NCBI GenBank assembly: GCA_017455385.1
Contig: JAFTBD010000137.1
Span: forward strand, 1-10,006
Length of the DNA stretch: 10,006 nt
Reading direction: 5' to 3'
Source of the DNA: Clostridia bacterium
Lineage (GTDB): Bacteria > Bacillota > Clostridia > Christensenellales > CAG-1252
Part shown: in pieces, positions 1-6,231 of the stretch
How the letters are laid out: the number at the start of each line of letters is the position of its first letter
Position numbering within the stretch: the first letter of the stretch is position 1
Made by a program: the position numbers and the translations under genes
Notes under the pieces: generated by a model
Databases searched by the model: none
What the model was told of the DNA's origin: nothing
The model's input: the letters and a program-made list of their open reading frames with translations, nothing else

Positions 1-18
1 AAAGAGGCAAATGCCTCT
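1..18 (-). terminator. likely intrinsic terminator after the ZIP gene
   Basis: Positions 3-8 (AGAGGC) and 13-18 (GCCTCT) are perfect inverted copies around AAAT. Read on the minus strand the hairpin ends in TTT exactly at the window edge, so the rest of the T-run cannot be seen. It lies 22 bases after the stop codon of the ZIP gene, where a terminator is expected. Confidence 0.5.
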
Positions 19-40
19 ATCTTACAGTATGGATATTCTC

Positions 41-817
41 TCAGCCGAGCGCGACGTCGAGAGCCATCATCACAACGAAGCCGACCGCAAAGCAAATGGT
101 GGAGATATTCGTATGCTCGCCTTTCGCCGTTTCGGGAATGAGCTCCTCCACCACGACGTAAAACATAGCGCCTGCGGCGAATGCGAGAAGATACGGCAAA
201 ATAGGAAGGAATATCTTGGCGGCGAAAATTGTGAGAAGCGCGCCTATCGGCTCGATGACACCGGACAACACGCCGTAAAGGAAGGTCTTCCCTTTATCCA
301 TTCCTTCCGCGCGGAGTGGCATGGACACGATGGCTCCCTCGGGGAAATTCTGCAAAGCGATACCGACGGACATCACGACGGCGCCCATAAGGCTGATGCT
401 GTCATTGCCGAAGAGCCATCCCGCGAAAATGACGCCGACCGTCATGCCTTCGGGCAGATTATGCAAGGCAACGGCAAGAAACATCTTGGTGGTGCGCTTG
501 AGCCCGCTCTTCACGCCTTCTTCGCTCTTATCATTGTGGATATGGGGGATCAAGATGTCGAGAGCGAGCAAGAAGAGCATACCAATGAGGAATCCGACCA
601 AGGCGGGCATAAAAGAGAGTTTACCCAGTCCCTGCGACTCCTCGATAGCGGGCAATATCAAACTAAAAAAAGAGGCGGATACCATGATGCCGGCGGCAAA
701 GGCGCTGAGCGCTTTCTTGAGCTTCTCATTCATCTCGCCGCGCATAAAGAATACGCACGACGCGCCGAGACACGTCCCCAAGAAAGGTATCAAAATGCCA
801 TATGCCACTTGCCACAT
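41..817 (-). CDS. ZIP-family divalent metal transporter (GufA/ZupT-like)
   Basis: This is a 258-residue polytopic membrane protein of the ZIP family, which moves Zn(II), Fe(II), Mn(II) or similar ions into the cytoplasm. The two signature metal-site helices are visible: HNLPEG at residues 119-124 and QNFPEG at 156-161, with further acidic residues in helices at E189 (IEP) and E224/E225. A short His-bearing stretch, PHIHND (91-96), lies in the variable loop before the signature helices. The second motif has Gln where many relatives have His, so metal preference cannot be deduced. The frame is open to 883, but ATG at 817 is preferred because AGGACGG lies just upstream and the longer version would overlap the promoter at 855-883. 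The gene stands alone between its own promoter and a probable terminator. The family is clear; the substrate is not. Confidence 0.93.
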   Translation of the reverse strand: MWQVAYGILIPFLGTCLGASCVFFMRGEMNEKLKKALSAFAAGIMVSASFFSLILPAIEESQGLGKLSFMPALVGFLIGMLFLLALDILIPHIHNDKSEEGVKSGLKRTTKMFLAVALHNLPEGMTVGVIFAGWLFGNDSISLMGAVVMSVGIALQNFPEGAIVSMPLRAEGMDKGKTFLYGVLSGVIEPIGALLTIFAAKIFLPILPYLLAFAAGAMFYVVVEELIPETAKGEHTNISTICFAVGFVVMMALDVALG

Positions 818-854
818 AATTCCGTCCTCGCAATAATATATCGAACCACTAACA

Positions 855-883
855 AATATAGTACAATCCGCTCGGAAATACAA
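855..883 (-). promoter_or_regulatory. promoter of the ZIP transporter gene
   Basis: On the minus strand a TTGTAT box (878-883) and a TATATT box (855-860) are separated by 17 bases, a good sigma-70/SigA spacing. The boxes lie 38 bases upstream of the chosen ATG at 817. No recognised metal-repressor operator (Zur or Fur consensus) was found beside it. Confidence 0.6.
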
Positions 884-930
884 GCGAAATCGCGCAATTA
901 TTCGTCAAAAAGTTTTCTATTTGCAACAGA

Positions 931-1680
931 CTATGCACGCATTTTCTTGCGGAAAACGAGGACCGCAGAAATGAACGCCACTAACGCATACGCAAGCACG
1001 ATGAGAAGGGGTGAAATGAGGTCGGCGAAAAGGTCTCCGTAGCCGTTGACCGCATTCTGCAGAAGCATCGTCGCGTTTCTGAAGGGCAAGATCCGCATAA
1101 GCGTCAGCATCCCCTTTCCGAGTCCTTCGGTCGGGAACCACATCCCGGAGAGAAGAGATTGCCCCGCGATGATGACGGAAGCCACGCCTCCGACCGACTT
1201 ATCCGTGCATAGACAGCCGAGCAAGATGCCGATTCCGATGAAGAAGAATGCAGTCACCAAGCTGAGAAGGATGCCGAGAAGCATCGTGACCGACCAGAAG
1301 GACGAATCAAGGATGCCGCCGACCACAAAGAAGAGCACCGACTGCACGAGCACGATCGGGAGGAGCGCACAGGTATAGCCGAAAATGAATTCATATGGGC
1401 GAGCCTTGGAGACGAAGAGCCTCGTCAAGAAGGAAGTCGTCCTGTCGAGAGAAATGAGCAGTCCCGCGAAGAGTGACAAGAACGCCTGCGCGAAGACGGC
1501 AATGCCCGGCGCCAAATACTTCATCTCGAACTGCGAAGTCATCGTGTGGAAGATCGCATAGAAGAGTATCTCCATAAAAAGAGGCATCGCGAGCATAAAT
1601 ATAAGGGTGAGCGGATCGCGGATGATCTCCTTTATGTTCCGCTTCGTCAATGTAGCTATCCTGCCTATCGAGTTACGCAT
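931..1680 (-). CDS. ABC-2 type transporter permease (DrrB-like)
   Basis: This is a 249-residue integral membrane protein with six predicted membrane segments (about 24-44, 57-79, 99-121, 131-157, 163-182 and 218-244). It has the ABC-2 permease layout: a basic N-terminal segment (TKRNIKEIIRDP) before helix 1 and a conserved region near SLLSGMWFP in the fifth segment. Such permeases pair with an ATPase of the DrrA type and usually export drugs, lipids or peptides. The start is ATG at 1680: AGGAGG followed by 8 bases leads to it, with TGATC after AGGAGG extending the match to the 16S rRNA tail. The GTG at 1689 lies inside that ribosome site and is unlikely. The first 8 bases overlap the end of the ATPase gene, so the two are translationally coupled. 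The cargo cannot be told from sequence. No clear terminator follows. Confidence 0.9.
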   Translation of the reverse strand: MRNSIGRIATLTKRNIKEIIRDPLTLIFMLAMPLFMEILFYAIFHTMTSQFEMKYLAPGIAVFAQAFLSLFAGLLISLDRTTSFLTRLFVSKARPYEFIFGYTCALLPIVLVQSVLFFVVGGILDSSFWSVTMLLGILLSLVTAFFFIGIGILLGCLCTDKSVGGVASVIIAGQSLLSGMWFPTEGLGKGMLTLMRILPFRNATMLLQNAVNGYGDLFADLISPLLIVLAYALVAFISAVLVFRKKMRA

Positions 1681-2404
1681 CGAGATCACCTCCTACCATA
1701 CGAATGAAGGCGTCTTCGACGTTATCCTTCCCCGTCTCCGCAAAGAGCGCTTCTTTCGTGCCGACGAAAAGCAACTTGCCGCCTTTCATGATGCCGATGC
1801 GATCTGCGAGGGCTTCCGCTTCTTCCATATAATGGGTGGTGAGCACGATGGTCATTCTGCCCTTCAAGGCGCGGATCGTCTTCCACAGTTCGCGGCGTGC
1901 GATGACGTCGAGACCGAGCGTCGGTTCGTCGAGAAAGAGGACCTTCGGATCGGACACGAGCGCCAATGCGATAGAGAGCTTTCGTTGCCAACCGCCCGAT
2001 AGTTTGGACGCCCTCTTCCCTTTCACCTGCCCGAGGTCGAAAGCGGAATACAGAGCGGCCTTCGCCGCCTCGATCTCCTCTTTGGTGTGGCCGTTCAGCG
2101 CCGCATAAAACTCGATATTCTCCTCCACGGTGAGGTTCCTCGCGACCGCCGTTTCCTGCATGGATACGTCGATGACCGATTTCACATCTTCTTTCTCCCG
2201 AAGGATGGAATGCTCCATCACGAAGGCATCGCCCGAGGTCGGCGCGGTCAGGCACGTCAACATCTTGATAAGGGTGGTCTTCCCCGCTCCGTTGACACCG
2301 AGAAGCGCGAAAAGCTCGCCTTCCTCCACGTCCAAAGACACGCCGTCCACAGCGACGACGTCTTGGTACTCTTTCCGTAGATCACACGTTCTTATCACTG
2401 CCAT
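1673..2404 (-). CDS. ABC transporter ATP-binding protein (DrrA-like)
   Basis: This 243-residue nucleotide-binding subunit energises the ABC-2 permease encoded directly after it. All motifs are intact: Walker A GVNGAGKTT (36-44), Q-loop Gln83 in MQET, signature LSGGWQRK (135-142), Walker B with catalytic Glu160 (LFLDEP), D-loop around GLD (164-166) and switch His191. The length is short for the DrrA group, which often carries a longer C-terminal tail. GGGAGG lies 5 bases before the ATG. The first 23 bases overlap the end of the AbrB-like gene and the last 8 overlap the permease, so the three genes form one tightly coupled operon. The family is certain; the transported molecule is unknown. Confidence 0.95.
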   Translation of the reverse strand: MAVIRTCDLRKEYQDVVAVDGVSLDVEEGELFALLGVNGAGKTTLIKMLTCLTAPTSGDAFVMEHSILREKEDVKSVIDVSMQETAVARNLTVEENIEFYAALNGHTKEEIEAAKAALYSAFDLGQVKGKRASKLSGGWQRKLSIALALVSDPKVLFLDEPTLGLDVIARRELWKTIRALKGRMTIVLTTHYMEEAEALADRIGIMKGGKLLFVGTKEALFAETGKDNVEDAFIRMVGGDLDA

Positions 2405-2597
2405 AGAAGCCTCCCATCAGCTTATAAAATTCATCGTCTTTCACGAGCGCGATCCCGCGATGGATGTCCCCCATTACCATCAAGGTGTCCCCCGTATTGA
2501 TATTGAACATCTTGCGAGCCTCGACGGGAATGGTGATCTGCCCTTTCGGACCGACTTTGACGCTGATTATGAACCTATTCTCTTGGTATTCTTTCAT
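2382..2597 (-). CDS. AbrB/SpoVT-type DNA-binding regulator
   Basis: A 71-residue protein with one swapped-hairpin AbrB domain at about residues 9-54, recognised by VGPKGQITIPVEARK followed by hydrophobic and GD(T) positions. Proteins of this kind dimerise and bind DNA as transition-state or local regulators; some are antitoxins. No toxin gene lies beside this one. It is instead the first gene of an ABC exporter operon, overlapping the ATPase gene by 23 bases, so local control of the exporter is the most likely role (inference). The ribosome site is weak (AAGGCGG, about 9 bases from the ATG). A tandem 9-bp repeat lies between the promoter and the gene and could be its own operator. Confidence 0.85.
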   Translation of the reverse strand: MKEYQENRFIISVKVGPKGQITIPVEARKMFNINTGDTLMVMGDIHRGIALVKDDEFYKLMGGFYGSDKNV

Positions 2598-2611
2598 AAA
2601 AAGTCCGCCTT

Positions 2612-2629
2612 TTCTTACTTTTCTTACTT
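2612..2629 (-). repeat. tandem 9-bp repeat at the transcription start, candidate operator
   Basis: TTCTTACTT occurs twice back to back (2612-2620 and 2621-2629, plus-strand reading; AAGTAAGAA on the transcribed strand). It begins 2 bases after the -10 box and so covers the expected start of transcription, a usual place for a repressor site. Binding by the AbrB-like protein encoded next is inferred, not shown. Confidence 0.5.
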
Positions 2630-2631
2630 AT

Positions 2632-2659
2632 ATTTTATCACGAATGATTTTTCTGTCAA
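2632..2659 (-). promoter_or_regulatory. promoter of the AbrB-ABC exporter operon
   Basis: On the minus strand a perfect TTGACA (2654-2659) and TAAAAT (2632-2637) are separated by 16 bases in an AT-rich stretch. It is among the best promoter matches in the window and lies 34 bases upstream of the AbrB-like ATG. Confidence 0.7.
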
Positions 2660-2695
2660 GTAAAACAATAAAGCACCTATAAGGAATAAATAAAA

Positions 2696-3004
2696 CTATT
2701 TCTTCTTTTTCGGAAGGTCAGCGGCGATCCCCTCAAAGAGAGCACGCATAAGCTCGCTATCCTCCGGATCCTCCACGAGGAGCATCTCTTTCGCCCCTTC
2801 GTACGGCAGAGCATAAGCGGCATTCGGCAGGAGCGCCACGGCGGACGCGGTCGGCTTCACGAGAAGCCTGTCATCGTAGATCCCGCCGACAAGCGTCCCC
2901 TCATAATAAAGAAGGTACTCCCCCATCATCGGGCGAAAAGTGACGTCCCCCACGCGGGATAACGTGTCGGATAAATACTCGTAATACGATCTGCTCGTTG
3001 CCAT
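2696..3004 (-). CDS. TfoX/Sxy N-terminal-domain protein
   Basis: A 102-residue protein that consists of a stand-alone TfoX N-terminal domain. The family hallmark is RPMMGEYLLYY followed by a GGIYDDRLLVKPT strand pair at about residues 24-52, and the C-terminus is a Lys run (KKKK). In Gammaproteobacteria TfoX/Sxy induces competence genes, but single-domain versions in Clostridia have no established role and should not be read as competence regulators. The frame is open to 3061, but the ATG at 3004 is preferred because GAGGAG lies 7 bases before it and the longer form would run into the hydrolase gene. It follows the alpha/beta hydrolase by 35 bases and is the last gene of the run; no hairpin terminator is visible after it. 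Confidence 0.85.
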   Translation of the reverse strand: MATSRSYYEYLSDTLSRVGDVTFRPMMGEYLLYYEGTLVGGIYDDRLLVKPTASAVALLPNAAYALPYEGAKEMLLVEDPEDSELMRALFEGIAADLPKKKK

Positions 3005-3039
3005 AATTCTCTCCTCTTCTCTTACGTCGCGAAAGCAAG

Positions 3040-3642
3040 CTATACCTTGCTCCGAAGCCACTCATCCAGAAAACGCATCTGTTCCTCGGTGTGGAACCAA
3101 TGTTCCCCGCCTCTCATCACGGTAACGCCCGCGTCGCTCCGCGCGGCGAATGCCCGTATCATCTCGATAGACTGCAAAGCATCCTTTTTGCCATACAAGA
3201 TCTCGGTGGGAATGTGCCAATCGACGGGATGCTCCCGCACCCACGCGAGATATTCCCAAGACAGGTCTTCTCCGAAAGACGTCTTGACGACCTTTTTCTC
3301 GCGCAATTCCGACTCGGAAACCCTCTCGGCGCGCATCATTCCGAGGATCAAACCCTCCATATCGACGATAGGCGAGATGAAATACGCCTTCTCGATACTC
3401 TTTTTCGCCAAGGCGCACATTGCGTAATAAGCGCCGATACTATTCGCGACCAAGACGATATGCTCCGCACGCGCGGATACTCCCTCGAAAAAGCGAGCGA
3501 ATTCCTCTTGCGCCGCCCACGGCGTTTGCGCGGAATAATCGAATCCGATAACTTCTCTATTAGGGAAAAACGCTCTGTAATGATCCGCTTCCGATGCGCT
3601 TCCGCCTTTCCCGTGAATATAAACAACGACCCTATTCGTCAT
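3040..3642 (-). CDS. alpha/beta hydrolase, small serine-hydrolase type
   Basis: A 200-residue alpha/beta-hydrolase-fold protein with no signal peptide, so cytoplasmic. It begins with strand VVVYIHG and the oxyanion-side HGKGG loop (residues 10-14). The nucleophile elbow is ANSIG with Ser68, and Asp154 (GKKDAL) and His181 (GGEHWF) are well placed to complete the triad. The nucleophile motif has Asn where many esterases have His or Tyr and Ala at the first Gly position, as in RBBP9/YdeN-like or YqiA-like small hydrolases. The substrate is unknown; an ester or peptide bond is most likely. The ATG at 3642 is chosen because GAGGAG lies 4 bases before it, and the added 26 residues of the longer frame have no counterpart in the fold. 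It overlaps the Dabb gene by 11 bases. Confidence 0.85.
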   Translation of the reverse strand: MTNRVVVYIHGKGGSASEADHYRAFFPNREVIGFDYSAQTPWAAQEEFARFFEGVSARAEHIVLVANSIGAYYAMCALAKKSIEKAYFISPIVDMEGLILGMMRAERVSESELREKKVVKTSFGEDLSWEYLAWVREHPVDWHIPTEILYGKKDALQSIEMIRAFAARSDAGVTVMRGGEHWFHTEEQMRFLDEWLRSKV

Positions 3643-3928
3643 CGGACTCCTCACAGTCGAAAATCGCTTTGGTGGCGAGGCGGTCTCCGTATTTCGCCTT
3701 CCATTCTTTATGCGCGTCACATACGTCGTACGCCGCGAGTCCCTGCGGCGTGAGAGTCATCTCGATCATGATACTGTAACGATTCTCCCTCGTGCTGTTC
3801 GTCTTATGCACGACGACCTTCTCCACACCTTCGATCTCAAGCGTGCGCTCGAAAAGCGTCTTTATCTCGAAATAAAGCCGTTCGGTATCCGCGTTGTCTT
3901 TGAATTTTGCAAGGATATAATGTTTCAT
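3632..3928 (-). CDS. Dabb (stress-responsive A/B barrel) domain protein
   Basis: A 98-residue protein matching the Dabb ferredoxin-like domain: N-terminal strand MKHYILAKFK, a helix (residues 14-30), a GVEKVVVHK strand, the SIMIEMTL strand and the helix-plus-strand pattern LAAYDVCDAHKEWKAKYG near residues 64-81. Dabb proteins form dimeric barrels; some are enzymes or are stress-induced, but most bacterial members have no assigned reaction. The C-terminus is acidic (CEESDDE). GAGGGAAG lies upstream of the ATG. The gene follows DUF3795 by 15 bases and overlaps the hydrolase by 11, so it is surely co-transcribed with both. Confidence 0.8.
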   Translation of the reverse strand: MKHYILAKFKDNADTERLYFEIKTLFERTLEIEGVEKVVVHKTNSTRENRYSIMIEMTLTPQGLAAYDVCDAHKEWKAKYGDRLATKAIFDCEESDDE

Positions 3929-3943
3929 ATATTTTCTTCCCTC

Positions 3944-4276
3944 TTACTGTTTCAAACGTTCGCGCGCATCGGGGGCATTCTCAAATACCTTGCCGACTGT
4001 GGGGCACGTATCAATGTCCGCGCAGTCGCCGCAAGTCCCGACGCCCTTCTTGAGAGCGCATTGACGCACGGGACAGAGCGCCTCGCAATACACGAATTTC
4101 GCGCCGCTCGCACGGCATCCTTCGCAACGGATATGTTCCGGAAGAATGTTGACGTGGTTCCATTCCGACCATATCTTCGCCGTCTTCTCTCTGAGTGCCT
4201 GATCGTCCTTGATCGTCGCTATGTATGCGTCACACTTTTCGCAATCCAGTCCGCAGTAGGCTATCATTTTATCCAT
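3944..4276 (-). CDS. DUF3795 cysteine-rich protein
   Basis: A 110-residue protein of the DUF3795 type, recognised by the N-terminal CGLDCEKCDAY block and the later GCR, YC, C and CGDC blocks. It has 11 cysteines (residues 8, 12, 15, 51, 54, 64, 68, 73, 82, 85 and 91), which suggests bound zinc or an iron-sulfur cluster. The function is unknown in the family; members are frequent in anaerobic Clostridia and Bacteroidetes. There is no signal peptide or membrane segment. The first ATG (4276) is preferred over the one at 4267 because AAGAGG lies 8 bases before it. It sits 52 bases after the OmdA-type gene, with a perfect hairpin in the gap, and 15 bases before the Dabb gene. Confidence 0.85.
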   Translation of the reverse strand: MDKMIAYCGLDCEKCDAYIATIKDDQALREKTAKIWSEWNHVNILPEHIRCEGCRASGAKFVYCEALCPVRQCALKKGVGTCGDCADIDTCPTVGKVFENAPDARERLKQ

Positions 4277-4305
4277 ACGTATACCTCTTTCGTTTTAATC
4301 TGCGC

Positions 4306-4323
4306 CCGATCGATAGCGATCGG
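4306..4323 (-). other. perfect hairpin between the OmdA-type and DUF3795 genes
   Basis: CCGATCG (4306-4312) and CGATCGG (4317-4323) pair perfectly around a 4-base loop. No T-run follows on either strand, so it is not a standard terminator. On the transcript it could slow decay or RNase entry, giving different expression of the genes on either side. Confidence 0.45.
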
Positions 4324-4328
4324 TGAAC

Positions 4329-4898
4329 TCATTTATAATATTTGTCAATGCCGCCGTATCCGATGATACGTTTATTCTCTCTCGTCTTTTGCAAGAAGTT
4401 GTCCAATCTCTTTCTGAACTCTGCGGGACGTTTCCTTGCCGCATCTATGTAGGCGATTCGTATCCGCTTATATGAGTCCGAAAAGCCTTGATAATTATGC
4501 CAAGCGACAGGGTCTCGCCGTATCTCGTCGAGAATATCCTCCGGAAAGACGAACGGTGTGGAAATAACAGTTTCGACGGAAGGTCTGACGGAAGGATGGA
4601 TGAGACCGAGCGAATCGAGATGGATCAATCGCTCGATATTAGGCTGAGAATATCCGCTCCCTTTCCTACGCGGCGTAAAACGGCGTAATTGATGCATTTC
4701 GTCAAGTCTGCCCGCCTGACCGTCTATCCACCCGAAGCAAAGAGCTTCCTCGACCGCGTCATTATAGGAAACACCGACCTCACCGGAACGGATCGACGGG
4801 AAGACGAACCATATCTCCTTTTCCGTCTCAAAATGCGCTTCGAGCCAGTCTCGCCACGCTAGGCGATCGGCACAATATAGTATCTTTTTCTCGTTCAT
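4329..4898 (-). CDS. YdeI/OmpD-associated (OmdA) family protein
   Basis: A 189-residue soluble protein of the YdeI/OmdA family. The hallmark SYNDAVEEALCFGWIDG block is at residues 44-60, RRFTPRRKGSGYSQPNIERL at about 72-91, and the C-terminal basic helix PAEFRKRLDNFLQKTRENKR ends near 177. Relatives are annotated as bacteriocin-protection or OmpD-associated proteins, but the biochemical role is not established, least of all in a Gram-positive organism. The upstream ATG at 4904 touches the ribosome site (CGAGGA), so the ATG at 4898, 6 bases after GAGGA, is the likely start. Its ATG also overlaps the stop of a possible 12-codon leader. It may be transcribed from the DUF4097 promoter. Confidence 0.85.
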   Translation of the reverse strand: MNEKKILYCADRLAWRDWLEAHFETEKEIWFVFPSIRSGEVGVSYNDAVEEALCFGWIDGQAGRLDEMHQLRRFTPRRKGSGYSQPNIERLIHLDSLGLIHPSVRPSVETVISTPFVFPEDILDEIRRDPVAWHNYQGFSDSYKRIRIAYIDAARKRPAEFRKRLDNFLQKTRENKRIIGYGGIDKYYK

Positions 4899-4933
4899 CT
4901 GCATTCCTCGCTGAGATCGAAGGGCTCCATCAT
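4895..4933 (-). CDS. possible 12-residue leader peptide coupled to the OmdA-type gene
   Basis: A minimal reading frame, MMEPFDLSEECR, starts at 4933 with GAGGAAGAT directly upstream and ends in TGA inside the ATGA that also starts the OmdA-type gene at 4898. The nearby inverted repeat 4909-4915/4940-4946 (CGCTGAG/CTCAGCG) encloses most of it and covers the downstream ribosome site. This is the layout of a translationally coupled leader, but a frame this short can occur by chance and no homologue is known to me. Confidence 0.25.
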   Translation of the reverse strand: MMEPFDLSEECR

Positions 4934-4955
4934 ATCTTCCTCAGCGCAATATTTA

Positions 4956-5912
4956 TTACTCGGAAATCCCGATTTCTATATCGCCTGTAGAGGTCGATAT
5001 CTCGCATCTGCCTCCCGTAATAGAATCCGGAACTCGGATAATCCCCGTAGAAGTCCTCGTCACGAAGATCTTGCCGGAACGAAGCGTACCCGAAACATCG
5101 CCTGTCGATGTTTTGATCGAGATATCGCCTGCATCACAATGATCGAAACGTATATTCCCGGTAGAACGTTCAATGGTGAAATTATCGGTAGCGACGACAT
5201 CTTTCATTACGAGTTGCCCCGTGCTTCCGCTCGTCACAAACGTTTGGCAAGTAAGGTCGGTCAAGGTCGTTTTACCTGTGCTGACATCGATCGATATCTC
5301 ACTATTGCAAGTAACAGACTCCGCGGTAACCTTCCCCGTCGAGACCGAAAGGGCCATCTTCTCGGCAGTCAATTCCTTTATATAAATACTGCCCGTACTA
5401 ATCGAGATCTTAAGGAGTTCCGTAACAGAAGCACGACAATCGACATCTCCTGTGCTCGCCGTGACGTCGATATTCCCGAATAAGAAATCTTTCGGAATCG
5501 ATACGTCTCCCGTGCTATCTTCTATTTTCAAGGACGCAAAGACCTTAGACGGAAGGTAAACCGTCATACGAAGAGCTCCCGAGAAGAAAGAAATGCGCTC
5601 GTACCATTTACGCTCATCGACCGCTATAACTTTCAATGTCCCGTCTTCCACGGTGACGGTATGCTTCATTTTGGAACGCTCCGTACATACGACACGGATC
5701 CCTTCTGCATCGGCAAGCATAAAAGTGACGTCCGTTTCCGATGTGGAAATGTCTATCTTGTCAAATTCGGCAGAGACAGCATAGGTATTCGTCTCCGCAT
5801 TCCCATTGACCATATTGGTGAAACTGAATCCGGCAGAAGCAAAAGCAAGCAAGAAGATCACGAATCCGACTACGATCACTATCACAAGAAGAATCCCTAT
5901 TACTTTCTTCAT
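4956..5912 (-). CDS. membrane-anchored DUF4097 beta-repeat protein
   Basis: A 318-residue protein with one N-terminal hydrophobic segment (about 4-24) and no lipobox, so probably a signal anchor with an outward-facing body. From residue 133 onward the motif STG recurs ten times (133, 153, 172, 191, 211, 230, 250, 269, 288, 308), always 19 or 20 residues apart and usually followed by D, K, N or I. This is the regular turn pattern of a single-stranded beta-helix as in DUF4097 proteins, sometimes called adhesin-like. The residues before it (43-120) form a more divergent beta region. Relatives often sit near phage-shock-like or PadR/ABC genes, but neither is here. Function unknown. GGAGAG lies 5 bases before the ATG, a clear promoter lies upstream, and the protein ends with the last repeat. 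Confidence 0.9.
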   Translation of the reverse strand: MKKVIGILLVIVIVVGFVIFLLAFASAGFSFTNMVNGNAETNTYAVSAEFDKIDISTSETDVTFMLADAEGIRVVCTERSKMKHTVTVEDGTLKVIAVDERKWYERISFFSGALRMTVYLPSKVFASLKIEDSTGDVSIPKDFLFGNIDVTASTGDVDCRASVTELLKISISTGSIYIKELTAEKMALSVSTGKVTAESVTCNSEISIDVSTGKTTLTDLTCQTFVTSGSTGQLVMKDVVATDNFTIERSTGNIRFDHCDAGDISIKTSTGDVSGTLRSGKIFVTRTSTGIIRVPDSITGGRCEISTSTGDIEIGISE

Positions 5913-5962
5913 ACCAACTCTCCGATCTGGAATAATAACGCATCCGATAGATGCCTATACTG

Positions 5963-5991
5963 AGTATAACAAAAAAGTAATACATATACAA
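5963..5991 (-). promoter_or_regulatory. promoter of the DUF4097 gene and probably the genes after it
   Basis: On the minus strand TTGTAT (5986-5991) and TATACT (5963-5968) are exactly 17 bases apart, 50 bases upstream of the ATG. The -10 box lies in a short dyad, TATAC-TGA-GTATA on the plus strand. The next downstream promoter of comparable quality is at 2632-2659, so this one may serve all six genes down to 2696. Confidence 0.65.
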
Positions 5992-6231
5992 GGGAAATGT
6001 TCCTACAAGCGCAAGCGGCGGCACGATGTACACCCCCGTGGAGTGCATGATATATATTCTGCGCGCAAGTTTGCAAAATGCATAAAAATTCGTTCGGATC
6101 CTACCTTTACATACAAAAAACTCGCTTAATAGCGAGTTCTCTGTGGCTGCGCGGCGGTAACAAAATTTGTATTTCCATATTATTTATCAGTTTGCATACC
6201 ATAAACGACACAAACAATCAACATTATATGA
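5992..6231. other. intergenic stretch without a supported gene
   Basis: Apart from the terminator at 6115-6138, I see no gene here. The frames that cross it are short, have no ribosome site and run on into the hairpin array. The part at 6139-6231 is AT-rich after a short GC-rich block (6147-6157). On the minus strand that block reads into a CCA-ended stretch before the terminator, faintly like a decayed tRNA 3' end. Confidence 0.5.
6115..6138 (-). terminator. intrinsic terminator, close relative of the tRNA-Gln terminator
   Basis: AACTCGCT (6119-6126) and AGCGAGTT (6131-6138) form an 8-bp stem around TAAT, followed on the minus strand by six T. The stem is identical to that of the terminator at 6618-6641; only the loop differs. 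It ends any transcript coming from the tRNA and hairpin-array region before the DUF4097 promoter. Confidence 0.8.

Noticed and set aside
885..904. Imperfect palindrome next to the ZIP promoter as a metal-repressor operator
   Set aside because: Only the outer CGAA/TTCG and a few inner bases pair, and it does not match Zur, Fur or MntR consensus.
11..1042. 343-codon plus-strand frame
   Set aside because: It lies opposite the ZIP gene, which has clear family motifs, a promoter and a ribosome site; the plus-strand product is His/Glu-rich shadow sequence with no domain.
2382..2597. Antitoxin half of a toxin-antitoxin pair
   Set aside because: AbrB-domain antitoxins are common, but no small toxin gene (PIN, MazF/PemK-like) lies on either side. 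The partner genes are an ABC transporter.
3091..3753. 220-codon plus-strand frame
   Set aside because: It is antisense to the hydrolase and Dabb genes, both of which have strong family evidence.
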